Of a stretch of 64,000 nt of DNA, positions 22,055-34,487 are shown one piece after another; the first letter of the stretch is position 1, and every line of letters begins with the position of its first letter. The DNA is taken from positions 458,847 through 522,846 of the forward strand of contig JBAHVR010000283.1 in NCBI GenBank assembly GCA_036898135.1, in the 5' to 3' direction. A program made the translations under genes and the position numbers. The notes under the pieces were generated by a model. That model ran no database searches, had not been told where the DNA came from, and was given only the letters and a program-made list of their open reading frames with translations. This stretch comes from Oncomelania hupensis (Eukaryota > Mollusca > Gastropoda > Littorinimorpha > Pomatiopsidae).

Positions 22055-22232
22055 TTGCCCTGGTTACGATCTTGTGAATGACGTAGTCTTGGGTGTTTTG
22101 TGGCTGCAGATGTGAAAGGTCTTTGCACTGGTTATGACCTCGCGGAGAACATGAACTCTTTGTCGTGGGTACGACCTCGTTAATGACATAAGGTCTTGGA
22201 CCTGAGTTCAAAATCTCGAAAAGAAATGCGAG
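22055..22232. repeat. Degenerate tandem repeat (ACGACCTCG...AATGACGT)
   Basis: Variants of CTGGTTACGACCTCGTGAAT and GACGTAGTCTTGG recur here and again at 25540-25890. Spacing is irregular. The same is seen at 38910-39090 and 42880-43200 in unit B. Confidence 0.6.
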
Positions 22233-22239
22233 GTGACGT

Positions 22240-22345
22240 ACGGAGAAAAAAAGAAGAAGAAGAATAAGGGAATGGGGTGGGAAAGAAGAAGAACAACAAC
22301 AACAACAACAACAATGACGACAACAACAACTGCTACTACAATAAT
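22240..22345. repeat. (GAA)n/(CAA)n simple repeats
   Basis: GAA-rich then CAA-rich low-complexity sequence. The long Cys- or Ser-rich frames on either strand are products of this and are not genes. Confidence 0.85.
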
Positions 22346-22825
22346 AGCAGCAACAACAAAATGTAATAAAATAATTGAGAATAATATCGTGATGCCCCTT
22401 TTGGGGCAGGATGTGGGCAAGGCATTCTGGACTATAATGTACACATTTATAATTGTGTTGGAAAAGTGAGTTATAATCTGGTAGATTAAAAAAAAATGAA
22501 TAAAAAAACAACTACAAATGCTCATCGACGATGTTAGTCTAGCATGTATTATATAATGCAAGACTTAAGTTTTGACACCTAGCACAGAAATTTTAGAAAC
22601 GTAACTGAGTGTTCGTAAACGCGTTATTACCAACGGATAATAAGAATAGTCTAAAGTGCATGTCGTCACAAGTGAGACTCAAATGGAAAATAAATAATTC
22701 GTTTTTGGTTCACACGCATCTGATCACGAGTGAGAAAGAAAGCAATATCCACACACACATTACATGACGTGGTTAATGGTTTAGGTCCAGCGGAATCGAC
22801 ACACACATACACACGCACACACATG

Positions 22826-23060
22826 AATGAACATTGAGGTTTAACGTCTACACCCACCATTGGCGATATGGCAGACAGGGGTAACCATCCCAGGATAGAG
22901 AGGGTAGGGACCTAAATCTACACTGGACCGCCAGAGCAATCATACTGCAAATACTGACAGTGAAATTGGCCACATTTTTTCTTGTCCACCACGTAAGTGG
23001 AACCTGGGTCAACAGGTGTTCCAGGCGAACGCTCTCCCACTGAACCTACGGCTGTGGGAC
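22826..23060 (-). mobile_element. tRNA-Gly-like SINE
   Basis: On the minus strand, from 23060, GTAGGTTCAGTGGGAGAGCG TTCGCCTGG resembles tRNA-Gly(GCC) through the D arm and anticodon, and GACCCAGGTTCCA is a degraded box B. The body extends to about 22826, next to a CA-rich stretch. The same copy is at 40126-40362. Confidence 0.65.
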
Positions 23061-23084
23061 AAATCCAAACTACTTTGGTTTCCT

Positions 23085-23607
23085 CAAGTGAAAGCTACTT
23101 TAAAATGACCAATTTTGACACGTCCCCGTGAAAGATCCCTTTAAAATGATCCATTGTGACTACCTTGTTGTTGTTTGTAGATTATAGTCACACGACACTT
23201 TCGCATATAGATGACTACTGGACCGATTTATACTGATACCAGCGGGCCAGTTGTTGGTAAGGGGGAAAATAATATGATCACACGTTGACCAATCCGGGAT
23301 TCGAACCAGCGACCTTTCGGTTACTAGCAAGACGCTCTTACCAACTGAGCTACCCGGCCCCATATGACCACCTTCCTGCCACAGATCCCTTTAAAATGAC
23401 CCATTGTGACCACCTCCCCGCCACAGATCCCTTTAAAATGACCCATTGTGACCACCTCCCCGCCACAGATCCCTTTAAAATGACCCATTGTGACCACCTC
23501 TCCGCCACAGATCCCTTTAAAATGACCCATTGTGACCACCTTACCGCCACATATCCCTTTAAAATGACCCATTGTGACCACCTCCCGCCACAGATCCCTT
23601 TAAAATG
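23085..23607. repeat. 42-bp minisatellite interrupted by a SINE
   Basis: Units of 42 bases (ending CCCTTTAAAATGACCCATTG) form about six copies from 23366 to 23607, with two diverged units upstream at 23085-23165. Forty-two is a multiple of three, which is why both strands stay open. Unit B has about eight copies. Confidence 0.95.
23165..23361 (-). mobile_element. tRNA-derived SINE inserted in the 42-bp array
   Basis: On the minus strand it begins GGGGCCGGGTAGCTCAGTTG, with box A (TAGCTCAGTTGG) and box B (GGTTCGAATCC) intact, and ends in a CAA-type tail. The flanking TGACYACCTT may be a target duplication, but the array units contain the same word. It is not a tRNA gene, because a SINE body of about 120 bases follows and the anticodon stem is poor. 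Confidence 0.85.
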
Positions 23608-23719
23608 CACAGTGAGTGTTGCCTCACTGAAAAAAGCTTTTAACAAAACAACAAAAATCTCATTCCAAAGTGTAGTTGTTTTTTTCATCAATAAATAGTT
23701 CATGTGGCTATTAATAGGT

Positions 23720-23920
23720 GCGGCCGCTCTACCGCTCTAGCACTAACAATTTCTACTAGAGGCTACCGCGCTTTGAGTTTGAAATCATTCGAAGTAAAGC
23801 GCGTATTAGCATCCGGTATTATTATTATTAATTTACCGTATTGATGTGCCGCTCTACCGCTCTAGCACTAACAATGTCTACTAGACGGTCTTTTACCGTA
23901 TTGATGTGCCGTTCAACTTA
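23720..23920. repeat. 67-bp duplicated unit with a short insertion
   Basis: GCCGCTCTACCGCTCTAGCA occurs twice. Between the copies lies a segment with AAAGCGCG and ATT repeats that is absent from unit B (41105-41235). Confidence 0.75.
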
Positions 23921-25435
23921 GAGGAAATCAACCCCTGTCAAAACAGACATGGAGAATTCAAACTTTGGCTGTTGGTTTCAGCAACAAAAGCCCACTTTAT
24001 CATTGTTTAATGTAAAAACAAAAACGTCAAATATTAGGAGAAATCTGTTTTGCCAAAAATACAAACATTCTTCAACTTGGGGCTTTTAAACTTTTATTTT
24101 TTGTTAACTAATCAGACTATATGTTATTGTAGTGGTGTTGGTGGTTGAGAGAAGATGATAACGTGATGGAGGCTAGGGTGATGAAGAATTCTCACACATT
24201 CTCTCTCTCTCTCTCTCTTTCTCTCCCCAACGCCAGTTCGTTGATGACCTTTGAAAGTTTTATTCTCGAAGTGCATCATACTAAGAGAGCGCAACAGGCA
24301 ATGCTCGTACAGCTACATTCTGCCCTCTCTGTGTGTCTGACTCGTTCTCCCGTTCTCTTGTTCTCTTTCTGTGTGCTGCAGCCCTCTGTCTTTTCTTCTC
24401 TTGCTCTCTGAGTGTGTGTGTATCCCGAAATATTTGCACAGTGCGTGCTTTTATGTGTGCGCGCGGACCGCACTGAACCCGATGTTTAACGCGTGCTGCG
24501 CGTCCCAGAATGATCGGCTCTCGCGGTAATTTGTTTTAGTTGTTAATCTTTATTTTACATATAAGGCTTGAAACGCCAACGAACACTATACAAAATATAT
24601 ATGGAGGGAAATGCGGAACTACGACCTTTCTAATGATATAATAATCTCGGACCTATCTGCTACGAAAGAAAAATAATACGCAATTTAAGAGGGAGTTGGC
24701 TGCTGCTTTTTAAGAATTTCACGAGTCTAAACCCGTAAAAACTCTTTAATGTAATAGAATTATAAATAATAATAATAATAATGACAAAGAAAGAACAACG
24801 TCTCCTCTTTCTAACGATATATAATATGACATGGTTACTATTATGGGTTCCGACTATGACGGACTAAAATAGAAATCACCTAGCACAACAACAATATTTA
24901 CATCCAACCTTTTCTTACAACTTTTCCTCTGTCTTTTTTCCGATGTATGTCCCTATAAAAGTAATATTTAATTTAAGTATATACTATTAGAGAATGAACT
25001 ATCTAAGGCATCGGAAAATATCACATTTAAGGTGTTACAGTGGAAAATCTTTGCTATCGCCATCATCGACAATTTTGTTCTTATCATGTGTTAATCTACA
25101 ATTACACAAGGCGGGAAGTGCGTTAGACCGGCCAAACCAGTAAGCCTGTCGGCTTGTTCCGCAACAGCGCAGTGTCTTTATCAATGTGATAGGCATCGTG
25201 CTATTCTAAACATCGTGCTCTAATTCAAAATTTCTACATAAATCACAAATAAAGTTTATACTAATAGAGAATTTAATGCTGAGTCTAACGATTATCTGCT
25301 TTAAGGGATCTGAAAAGTATATATGAAATTATTGCATACTGCTAGTTCAAACACAATAGAGAACAGAGTAAGGCCTACATATCGTAACGGTCAGAAATTC
25401 TTTGTAGCCGCCCGGCTACATTATGTTAATGTTTT

Positions 25436-26694
25436 TTGTACACACAATCATACCATAATGATTTCCATCCTAAGTATGGATTGATAGTAGTAATCTCACA
25501 AACACAGGTTGTTCACCAAGTTAGGACTTTGATTGAAACGTGGTCTTCACCCAGGTTACAACCTCACTAATAGGTTCAAACCTTTGTTCTGGTTACGACC
25601 TCGCGAATGACGTGACGTAGTCTTGCGTCTTTTGCCCAGGTGAATGACCTAAAGACTTAAACGAGGTCATTATCTCAAGAATGTCAAGACTCCTTCACCC
25701 AGGTTTAATGTCACCTCGTGGTACGAACTCGCGAATGACGTGCGACCTGTGCCCAGGTTATGTGTCCTAGTGGTTGGAGTGAGAGGTTTTTGTCCTGGTC
25801 GCGAACCTTTGTTCCATGGTTATGACCTCGTATAATTATGGCACAATGCCTTTGCCTTGGTTTCAACCTCTCGAACAAAAGTGCGAGGTAATAAATATAA
25901 TGAACCCCATCAACAAACACACAAAGAAGCAGCTAATGTTAGGTGATAATTATGGGAAGCAACTCTTGTCGGAACGAGTTACTCCCCTTTTCCCGTTGGC
26001 GCGCCAGACTGATTAGACCTTCATTCTGTCGGTTAAAACATTGCTAAGTATTGCAGGAATTTTGCAGTGTTTGGACCACCAGATGTTGGCGGTATTAAGT
26101 ACATATTATTTATAAATATAAACAAATTTATAAAATTTCAATAAAAATATATGTATAAAATTAATTTGTCATGCAGCTTGTTTCATGAAGTACAAATTTA
26201 TAGTTTTCAATCTTTTAATTGTAATTACTTCACTAATAATATATTCACCGAATTAACTAGAATTACATATATTAAAAATGAAACATAATTTGAGAGAATA
26301 AACAAAAAGTAAAATTAAATGTATAGAATGAAAGCAATGTATACAGTAAAATAAAGACAAGCAACTAAATTCAAGAGTATTAAAGTTTTTTTTGGAATAA
26401 AATATAATTAAGTGTCAGAAATACATTAAAATAAAAATAATTAACTAGAATAATACTTGGTAGAAATGAAATTATTAAGATTTACATTACTTGCAATTGA
26501 AATAAAATATATAAAAATAAGTGAATTTGTGATTTGTTTGCTTGTTTATTTTTCAAGTTTTTTTTTAATTCAGTAAATAATGCATTTACTGAATTAATTA
26601 GAATTACATATATTCAAAAATTAAACATAACTTGAGAGAATAAACAAAAGTAATGTCAATAAAATTAAATTTATAGAATGAAAGCAATATATTT
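25436..26694. other. Degenerate repeats, then AT-rich block with an internal duplication
   Basis: 25540-25890 carries the degenerate ACGACCTCG...AATGACGT repeat. 25940-26694 is very AT-rich and includes a direct repeat of about 125 bases (about 26215-26345 and 26565-26694, sharing GAATTACATATATT and ATAGAATGAAAGCAAT). No coding signal. Equivalent to 42746-44007. Confidence 0.65.
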
Positions 26695-29600
26695 CTTTTT
26701 TTTCCTTTTTTTAGTAACATTATAGAACTATCTCTTTGTTTTTGACATATATAATGATATAAGATTAATGGGCTCTCTCATCAAGAGCAATGGGCTGTAA
26801 AAAGTAGACATGTTTTTATATTTCATGTTGTAATGTGCATTTGCTGTTTGATGGTTTATAATCACCGTGTGGAAAGGTTGGTATAAGATAATAAGTGACT
26901 AAGTGATTTTAAAATATTTATTTATTTCTATTAGTTATTTTTACACTTATTTATTTTTATTAATTTTTTTTCTTTCTTTTTTTTCTTGCAACATTTACGG
27001 TTTTATTGTGTCCTAAAAGAGGTAAATGACATGAATCGTTTTTATGTGTGTGCTGTTGATGATGTATTGGTACTTATTGAATTTTCTCATTGTATTTGAG
27101 CAAAAGGAAATCTTTAGTGTCATTGTATGTATGTGTGTGTAGGTGTGCGTGTGTATGCATTTGCTGAATATAAGTACTACTGTTTAATTAGATAACGTTT
27201 AACATATATTGTGTGTGGGCACATGCGTAAATTGGATATGACCTACTTTGTTATTGTTTGATTTAAACAAGGGAGGAAACTAAAGAAAGAGAAAAGAAGA
27301 GATAGATGTTTAGTTCTTGAGTGATGGTTCTGTTGCAGTTTGTACACGTTGATATTTGGGGCGGGGGAGGTAGGAGAAGATAAATCACTAGTTTTTAATT
27401 ATTTTATTATATTGAATTGTCTTATTTATTTTTGTTTATTTTTACATTATTATTGTTGTTATTACTATTGCTGTTGTTATTATTGCTGTTATTATTATTA
27501 TATTATTATCAAATTTATTACACTTTTTTTTCCCCCTTTCATTTAAAATAATGATTAATCGACTGGCTGTGTAACCGTGCACCGCTTTTGAAACTCGGCC
27601 ATTTGGAACTCTTGTAAAAACGTGTTTTTTCTTGTTATTCTCGTCTTTTCTATCTTTTTGATTTCCTTTTTTTAATTTTCTTCAGAGAGAGCGTGACGTC
27701 TATTTTCTTGTATTTTTATGGATAACACAGTTTCTATTTTATCAGCACATTGTCAAGGTTTGAATAATGCCCAAAAAAGACGTGACATTTTTCATTTCTT
27801 TAAAATTAAAAAGTACGATATTTACTTCTTGCAAGACACACATTTTGAAACTAAGTTAGAGACATATATTAGGTCGGAGTGGGGTTATAAGGCATATTTT
27901 GCTTCTTTTAATTCAGTATCAAGGGGCGTTGCAGTTCTTTTCAACAATACATTTGAATGTAAGGTAAAAAAAAGTTGAAGGTAATAGCAGTGGGAATTAT
28001 TTGCTTGTTCTAATACAAATAAAGGATGAAGATTATTTACTTGTAAATATTTATGGCCCAAACAGAGATAATCCTGAGTTTTTTAAGAATATTAATAATA
28101 AAATTTTAGGATTTAATTGTCAAAACGTAGTAGTAGCTGGTGATTGGAATTTGGTATTAGATCCCTCCAAAGACTATGAAAATTATAAAAATATAAACAA
28201 CGTAAAAGCACAAGAAACAGTCTTTCAATTAATGGATAACTTAGATTTGTGCGACATCTGGCGTGAATTGAATCAGGATTGCCGTCGTTTTACTTGGCGT
28301 CGCAGTATTCTTTTTCAGCAGAGTAGGCTTGATTTTTTTTAACTTTCGGAATCTATCTTGCCCAATGTACAGGATACAGATATTTTGTGTGGTTACAGAA
28401 CTGATCATTCCTACATTACTTTACAAATACAACTAGAACAAAAAGATAAAAAAGAAACACATTTTGGAAATGTAATGCATCATTGTTAAAAGACAAAAAT
28501 TATTTAGAAGAAATAAATACTGTAATAGATAATGTTATTCAAGATTATGCTGCTTTAACTTACAGTAGAGAATACTTGTTACAAATGAATTCAAAGGATA
28601 TTCACTTTACAATTTCTGAGGATTTGTTTTTAGATTTTCTAATGATGAAAATTAGGTCGAAAGCTATATCTTATGCAACAGGGAAAAAGAGAAAGGATAG
28701 TTAAAGAGAGAAAAGGCTTGAAGAAGAAATAAATGAAATTGATAAAAAAAATAAATAGAAATCAAACAGATGCTGAATTATTAGATCAAAAGAAACAAGA
28801 ATTAAGGATAATAAGAGAAAATCGAATGGAAGGTGTGCTTCTTCGTTCCCGGGCAAGGTGTATTGCAGATGGAGAGAAAATAACAAATTATTTTTGTAAT
28901 TTAGAAAAACGTCACTATATCAGTAAAGTAATGAGTAATTTAAAAAAGAAGATGAAAGATATATTACTGATTATCCTGGCATTTTGAATAAAGTAAAAAA
29001 ATGAAAAGTTATATACAAAAGGAATGTTGAAGATGGAGAAATTACTGATTTAATTATTAACTTGCCTCGTCTGAGTGATGAAGAGTCAGATAAATTGGAA
29101 GGGGAAATTAATTACGAGGAGGCATGTTATGTATTAAAGAACATGAAAAATCATAAAAGTCCAGGTACAGACGGATTTACTGTGGAATTTTACAAAGTAT
29201 TTTGGAAAAAAATGGGTCATCTAATTGTTAGGGCACTTAATGAAGGCTTTAGAAATGGAAAATTAACATCTGTTCAGAGAGAAGGAATTATTATATGTAT
29301 TCCTAAGGGTGAAAAATCCAGAGATTTAATTCAAAATTGGAGACCTATTTCACTGTTAAATGTGATATATAAGATTGGATCGGCTTGTATTGCCTCGAGA
29401 TTACAGAAAGTGTTAGATAATCTCATAAATGAAGATCAAACAGGTTTCATAAGTGGTAGATATATTGGAGATAATATAAGGTTATTATATGACATGATTG
29501 AATACTTAGATAGAAAAAAAATTGCCTGGTTTATTATTAAATGTTGATTTTGAAAAGGCGTTTGATTCTTTAGATTGGTCTTTTATGCATAAGGTATTAA

Positions 29601-31716
29601 CAGAGTTTGGTTTTGGTCAAGATCTAAGAAGATGGATTATGATTTTTTATAGTGATATTAAATCAACAGTTTTGGTAAATGGGCGTGCTTCAACTTGGTT
29701 TAATATTGAAAGAGGATGTAGACAAGGAGACCCAGTGTCGCCCTATTTATTCGTATTGTGTGTTGAAATCTTGGCTACAATGATTCGGCAAAAATAAGGA
29801 TATTAAAGGTATTATTGTTAATAATGTTGAACACAAAATTTCTCAATACGCAGATGACACAGAATTTTTACTTGAAGGGGATCAGACATCTTTTGAAAAG
29901 TGTATTGAATTGTTGGATACCTTTGGCAGAAAATCTGGTTTAGGATTAAATGCAGAAAAATCTAGTGCTATGTGGTTGGGTAGGAAAAACTGTCATGTAC
30001 AGTACATGCAGCATTTAGGTATGACAAGGAATCCTTTACAGGTGAAAATTTTAGGAATATTGCTAACAAACTCAATTAATAACTGTTTTCAATTAAATTA
30101 TAATGACAAATTTTATGAAGTTAGAAAATTATTTTTAGTTTGGTCTAAAAGGAATATTACACCACTTGGTAGAGTTGCAGTATTAAAGTCGTTAATTCTC
30201 TCGAAGTTGGTTCATTAATGGCTGCTGCTATCAAACCCACCAGAGAATGTTATAAAAGAATTGCAAACAATGTGCTATCAGTTTGTATGGAAGAAAAAAA
30301 ACAGATAGAATTAGTAGAAAAACTGCAATTAAAAATGTTAAAGATGGGGGCATAGGCTTAGTGGATATTAAAACTTTTATTGTAGCTCTGAAAATGATTT
30401 GGATTAGGAAATTAAAAACTAGTCAACACAAATGGAAAAACTTTATTAAAGCAGATTTTGAATATATAGATAAAATTGAATTATACGGACCTGGAATTAC
30501 TAAATTATATAGAGCTACAAATACTTTTTGGAAAAATGTATTTACAGGATATAAACATTTTTTCTATAAGGTTGATATAGAGCAGTCAGGAGAATTACTT
30601 GCAGAACCAATATGTTTTAATGAAAGGATAAAGGTGGGTCAAAGGTCAATTTCAAAGACTCATTGGATTGAGCGTGGTGTACATTGCATTGCTGATTTTT
30701 TTAATGTTGATGGAACTTTCCTTACTTGGGTTGAATTTAACAGAAGATATAATTTAAGAGTGGACTTCCTTACATATGTTGGTTGTACGCTAGCAATTAA
30801 AGAATATATTAAAAAAACTAAAATAATAGTAACTGATAATAATCGTTTAACTATCTGTGTTCCAATAAAGAAGATCCTCTCCACTGAAAAAGGTTTCAGG
30901 AAATTTTATGATATATGTATGAAAAACAATGTAGAGCCAATTAGTTGTAAAAAAATGGAATGCTAAAGTAAATTATGTCATACAATTGAAAAAGTGTTTT
31001 TATAAAATTCAAAAAATTGGTGATATCGGAATGAGATGGTTTCAGATGCGTATTGTACATCGCATTCTGGCAACTAATATTATTTTAAAAGAAATGGGTT
31101 TATCTCAGAGTGTAATGTGTACTTTTTGTGAAGTTGAGAGGTAGAGTATCACACACCTCTTTTGGAATTGTGATTGTGTAAGACACTTCTGGAACCTTTT
31201 TGAGCGCTGGATTAAACAGACTTGTGAAAATGCATGTAATTTAATTATATCAGAAAGCTTAATAGTGTTTGGAATTGATCTGAATGTGAACACAGATCCT
31301 ATATTTGATTTGATTTTATTATTGGCAAAAAATATATATATATATATGGATGTAGATATAGCAATGTAAAACCCAATGTAGAGGCATTTAAGTTTAAATT
31401 AAAATGGAGATATAATATCGAAAGGTATAATGCTAAATTGAATTAGAAAGAATCTGAATTTGATGCTGCATGGTTTTATTATAAACAGTTGATGTAATAA
31501 TTTTGTATAATATACAATTCTCGCTTCCTATTTCTATTTCTTCTTTGCTCTCTCTTCTTCTTTCTTTTTTTTTCTTTTTTTTCCCCACAAATTTATATGT
31601 TTAGTTCATTGCTTTGTTTGTTTATTAGTTGAGTCTGTTCGCCTTTATATATTGATCGATGTTATGCTGTTGTTAAAAGAAGAATAAATGGAAATGCAAA
31701 AAAAACAACAAAAAAA
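26695..31716 (+). mobile_element. L1/Tx1-type LINE copy 2
   Basis: Starts within the inter-ORF spacer (equivalent to about 14640 of copy 1), so ORF1 is absent. It carries nearly all of ORF2 and ends with AATAAA (about 31683) and an A-rich tail. The following AGATATGTTATTAAA is the same 15 bases that precede copy 1. Confidence 0.9.
27718..31496 (+). pseudogene. L1/Tx1-type ORF2 (endonuclease, RT, C-terminal Cys/His), copy 2
   Basis: ATG at 27718. The endonuclease spans 27718-28460 in two frames (SAHCQGLN, FLQDTHFE, NIYGPNRDN, VVAGDWNLVLD). RT starts at about 29100 with KSPGTDGFTVEF and NWRPISLLNVIYKI, then GFISGRYIGDNIRLLYDMIE. After a frameshift near 29530 come LLNVDFEKAFDSLDW (first Asp) and RGCRQGDPVSPYLF; after another near 29797 come YADDTEFLLEG (catalytic YADD) and GLNAEKSSAM. 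The end, to about 31496, has CTFCEVE and HLFWNCDCVRHFW, a Cys/His cluster usual in this group. GRYIGDNIR supports Tx1-type placement. At least six frameshifts or stops make it inactive. Confidence 0.9.
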
Positions 31717-31732
31717 GATATGTTATTAAATG

Positions 31733-31737
<5 letters not shown>

Positions 31738-31811
<74 letters not shown>
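31738..31811. repeat. (CT)n microsatellite
   Basis: An uninterrupted CT tract of more than 70 bases. Confidence 0.98.
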
Positions 31812-31815
<4 letters not shown>

Positions 31816-31951
31816 AAGTGAATGAATGTCTCCATTGAAAAAAGAACAGGTTTTTATGGATGCATGTGTTTACGTTTGTGTGTTGTTTTGGTCTGTTTTG
31901 TAAATTATTGTAGGGGAAAGTCGGGTAATATGAAACGAGGTGTAATATCTA

Positions 31952-32104
<153 letters not shown>

Positions 32105-32349
32105 TAAGGTTTCCCTGGAAGGTCTCGATCGTTTCCTAATACACTCCATTTAATATTACCCAACTTTTCCATACATGCATACTCTAGCTATGTGATGCTT
32201 TTTCATTTGTGTTTTTTCATTGTAAATTGCAGTATTTTGGTGAGTAACATTAATTTCTTTTGCATGGTGTTAAGATTATCGCAAAACACAATACACATTC
32301 TACATGCACTGTATATGGATATGATGACTGATATGTTATTAAATGTTTA

Positions 32350-32647
32350 ATCTCTCTCTCTATCTCTTTCTCTCTCTCTCTCTTTCTCTCTCTCTCACAA
32401 GTGAATGCATGTCTCCATAGAAAAAAAACAACAACAGGAACACATAACATTTCATTACGTGTAATTTTCCCCTAGTCTTGTAAATTGTTGTACTTTGAAA
32501 TTTGCTTAAATGTCTCATTTGTTTGTTGCTTTGTTTTGTGAAGTCCTTTTAAACTTGACTATATTTACTCTTTGTTTGATTGTGTGTTTACATTCAGTTT
32601 GTGTGTATGTGTCTACTGTGTGTATCATATCGATTGTGTGTGCATGT

Positions 32648-32716
<69 letters not shown>
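32350..32716. repeat. (CT)n tracts
   Basis: An interrupted CT tract at 32350-32397 and a longer one at 32650-32716, within the second tandem unit. Confidence 0.95.
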
Positions 32717-32719
<3 letters not shown>

Positions 32720-33059
32720 TCTCTCTCTGAAGACGAAATACATATTCTTTTTTGTTGTCCTTTCTATGAATGTTTAAGGATGGAATTGATTCCTAGAAAA
32801 TATTATTGAAGGCCTAGTGCATTTCATATGCATCTACTTTTGTCTTCAACAAACATAAATATCATTAAAAATGTCTGTATATTTTTGTATAAAGCTTTCA
32901 AGGCAAGGGAAATAGCGCTCTCTTGATTATTATGATATTGTGACCATTTATTGGTCTAAACAATTTTTTTGTTTGTTATAAATTGTGATGTACATTTTGT
33001 TTGTTTCACACATCCCTTCCTGGTGGGGTGTGCCCTAAAGGAATAAAACACGTTTCCAC

Positions 33060-33100
<41 letters not shown>

Positions 33101-33150
33101 TGTGTGTTATAGGTCTAGCATGTCTTGTAAATTGTGCTGTTTTGGATGAT

Positions 33151-33191
33151 CCCTCTTAACTTGTTCTCAATGTGAATGAAATTAGAACTGC

Positions 33192-33264
<73 letters not shown>

Positions 33265-33760
33265 GGTGTTGTTATTATTATTATGTGAATCACGAATATG
33301 TTTTCTTTTTAAACCAGATTAATGCCATTACACAAGCTTTTATTCTCTTCATCTGGCCTGTCATATGTTGTAACGTTGTTTAGTTATTCAACGATTATTC
33401 TACTTTTAAAACTGCTGTATTTCACCACCATTTACACTCTACATCTTAGATGAGGTATTGTTGATCTGCCTCTATTGGTATTAACGTCCCTCTCTTAAAT
33501 GTTTTCTTTGAAATTACTCATTTATTTTATAAGTTGATTGATTGATTGACTGATTTTATACTTTTATTTGTTGGTTTGTTACCTTCACTAGGTTTACATG
33601 TTGTCTTGTTTTTAAATGCAGAATAGATTTATTATGCGTGTGTATCTGTGTGTGGCTGCGTGTGATCAAGCGCTTTGTGAAGCATTTTATGTTTGAATTA
33701 CGCTATACAAAATAAATTATTATTATAATTATTATAACAAAATATGAAAAATCACTAGAG
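33151..33760. other. Unit A-specific sequence with (ATT)n
   Basis: Not shared with unit B, which has other sequence at 50571-50990. It contains ATT repeats at 33190-33264 and ends with an AGCGC-type tail (TACGCTATACAAAATAAATT then ATT), suggesting a retroposed insertion. No coding signal. Confidence 0.6.
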
Positions 33761-33825
33761 CCAAATTCTTCTTCAAACAAACAAGTTAATTATTTTTGTT
33801 TTTGAAGCCAGTTGAGTTAGGAAAA

Positions 33826-33933
33826 ATGGATTTCTCAGATATTGGTAAGCTTGTTGGAATTTCAACATTATCTATGGCAACAATAGATTACCTCGTTAAG
33901 AGAAAAATACTTCCTGAAGACCTACACATCTAA
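33826..33933 (+). CDS. Small frame (35 codons), same in both units
   Basis: ATG to TAA, encoding MDFSDIGKLVGISTLSMATI and a further 15 residues. The copy at 51081-51188 differs at only two residues. Preservation may only reflect recent duplication. No known family. Confidence 0.2.
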   Translation: MDFSDIGKLVGISTLSMATIDYLVKRKILPEDLHI

Positions 33934-34375
33934 TCTTTGGTCTAATATTCTGTTCAGTTTAAGACTGCATTGCCAGTTGATTTGAAAAAAAAGTAGGATT
34001 ACCAGTAAATATTATATTTTTTCTATGTTTCAAATATAACACACAAATTCTCAAAATCAGCGCAAATTACCCCGGTAATATAAAGTGAAGAGAGAGAGAG
34101 AGAGGAAAGTGATGTAAAATACTCAAAAAGCACATATTTTAGGAGAAAAAAGAGGGGCTAAGATTTTATGGCGCAGACCGATCTATTCTTCTATCTCTTC
34201 CCAACATCATTCTAGGATCCAAAGTGATTGACGCATTCATCGAGGGCCTCCAACATCATGAAGATGAAGAACTTTAAACAAACGTGGAACATCGAACAGT
34301 TTGAAAAGGAAATTATTCAAATGAAAGAAAACCAAGGAATGTTTACATTAAATAAACAGCATTAGTGAAAACAAG

Positions 34376-34487
34376 AGGACAGAGAAAGATGGAGCACTAT
34401 GGTTAAACAATCATCTATGGAATCCCAAAGACTTTCGAATTACGGGATGAGATAGGATAGGATAGAATAGGATAGGATAGGATACAG
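34376..34487 (+). mobile_element. RTE-like LINE 3' tail, about 110 bp
   Basis: GAGGACAGAGAAAGATGGAG through to a GGATA tail. It is diverged from the 9.4-kb copy and flanked by ACAGCATT repeats as a probable target duplication. Same insertion at 51624-51732. Confidence 0.8.

Larger units (their letters stand above)
21060..25435. mobile_element. Foldback element with long inverted arms (unit A)
   Basis: The left arm (about 21060-21990) is matched by the reverse complement of the right arm (about 24125-25435), from TGTAGCCGGGCGGGCTACAA at the outer end to the AGAGAGAGA/TCTCTCTCT tracts and GGTGATGAAGAATTC near the centre. The right arm carries about 300 extra bases. The interior holds SINEs and a minisatellite but no transposase, so it is probably non-autonomous. 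The outer end itself forms a small hairpin (GTAGCC...GGCTAC). Confidence 0.75.

Noticed and set aside
21885..22511. 208-residue Cys/Ser-rich minus-strand frame
   Set aside because: Produced by GAA/CAA low-complexity sequence. The copy in unit B is frameshifted.
23290..23361. tRNA gene on the minus strand
   Set aside because: Box A and box B are good, but the anticodon stem is poor and a SINE body with tail follows. The same holds for 40590-40662, 22990-23060 and 53500-53571.
23366..23607. CRISPR-like array
   Set aside because: The units are contiguous 42-bp repeats without unique spacers, in an animal genome.
23285..23698. 137-residue frame with repeated DHLPATDPFKMTHC and its minus-strand partner
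   Set aside because: Made by the 42-bp minisatellite and a tRNA-derived SINE. It is open on both strands and has no domain. Same for 40586-41083.
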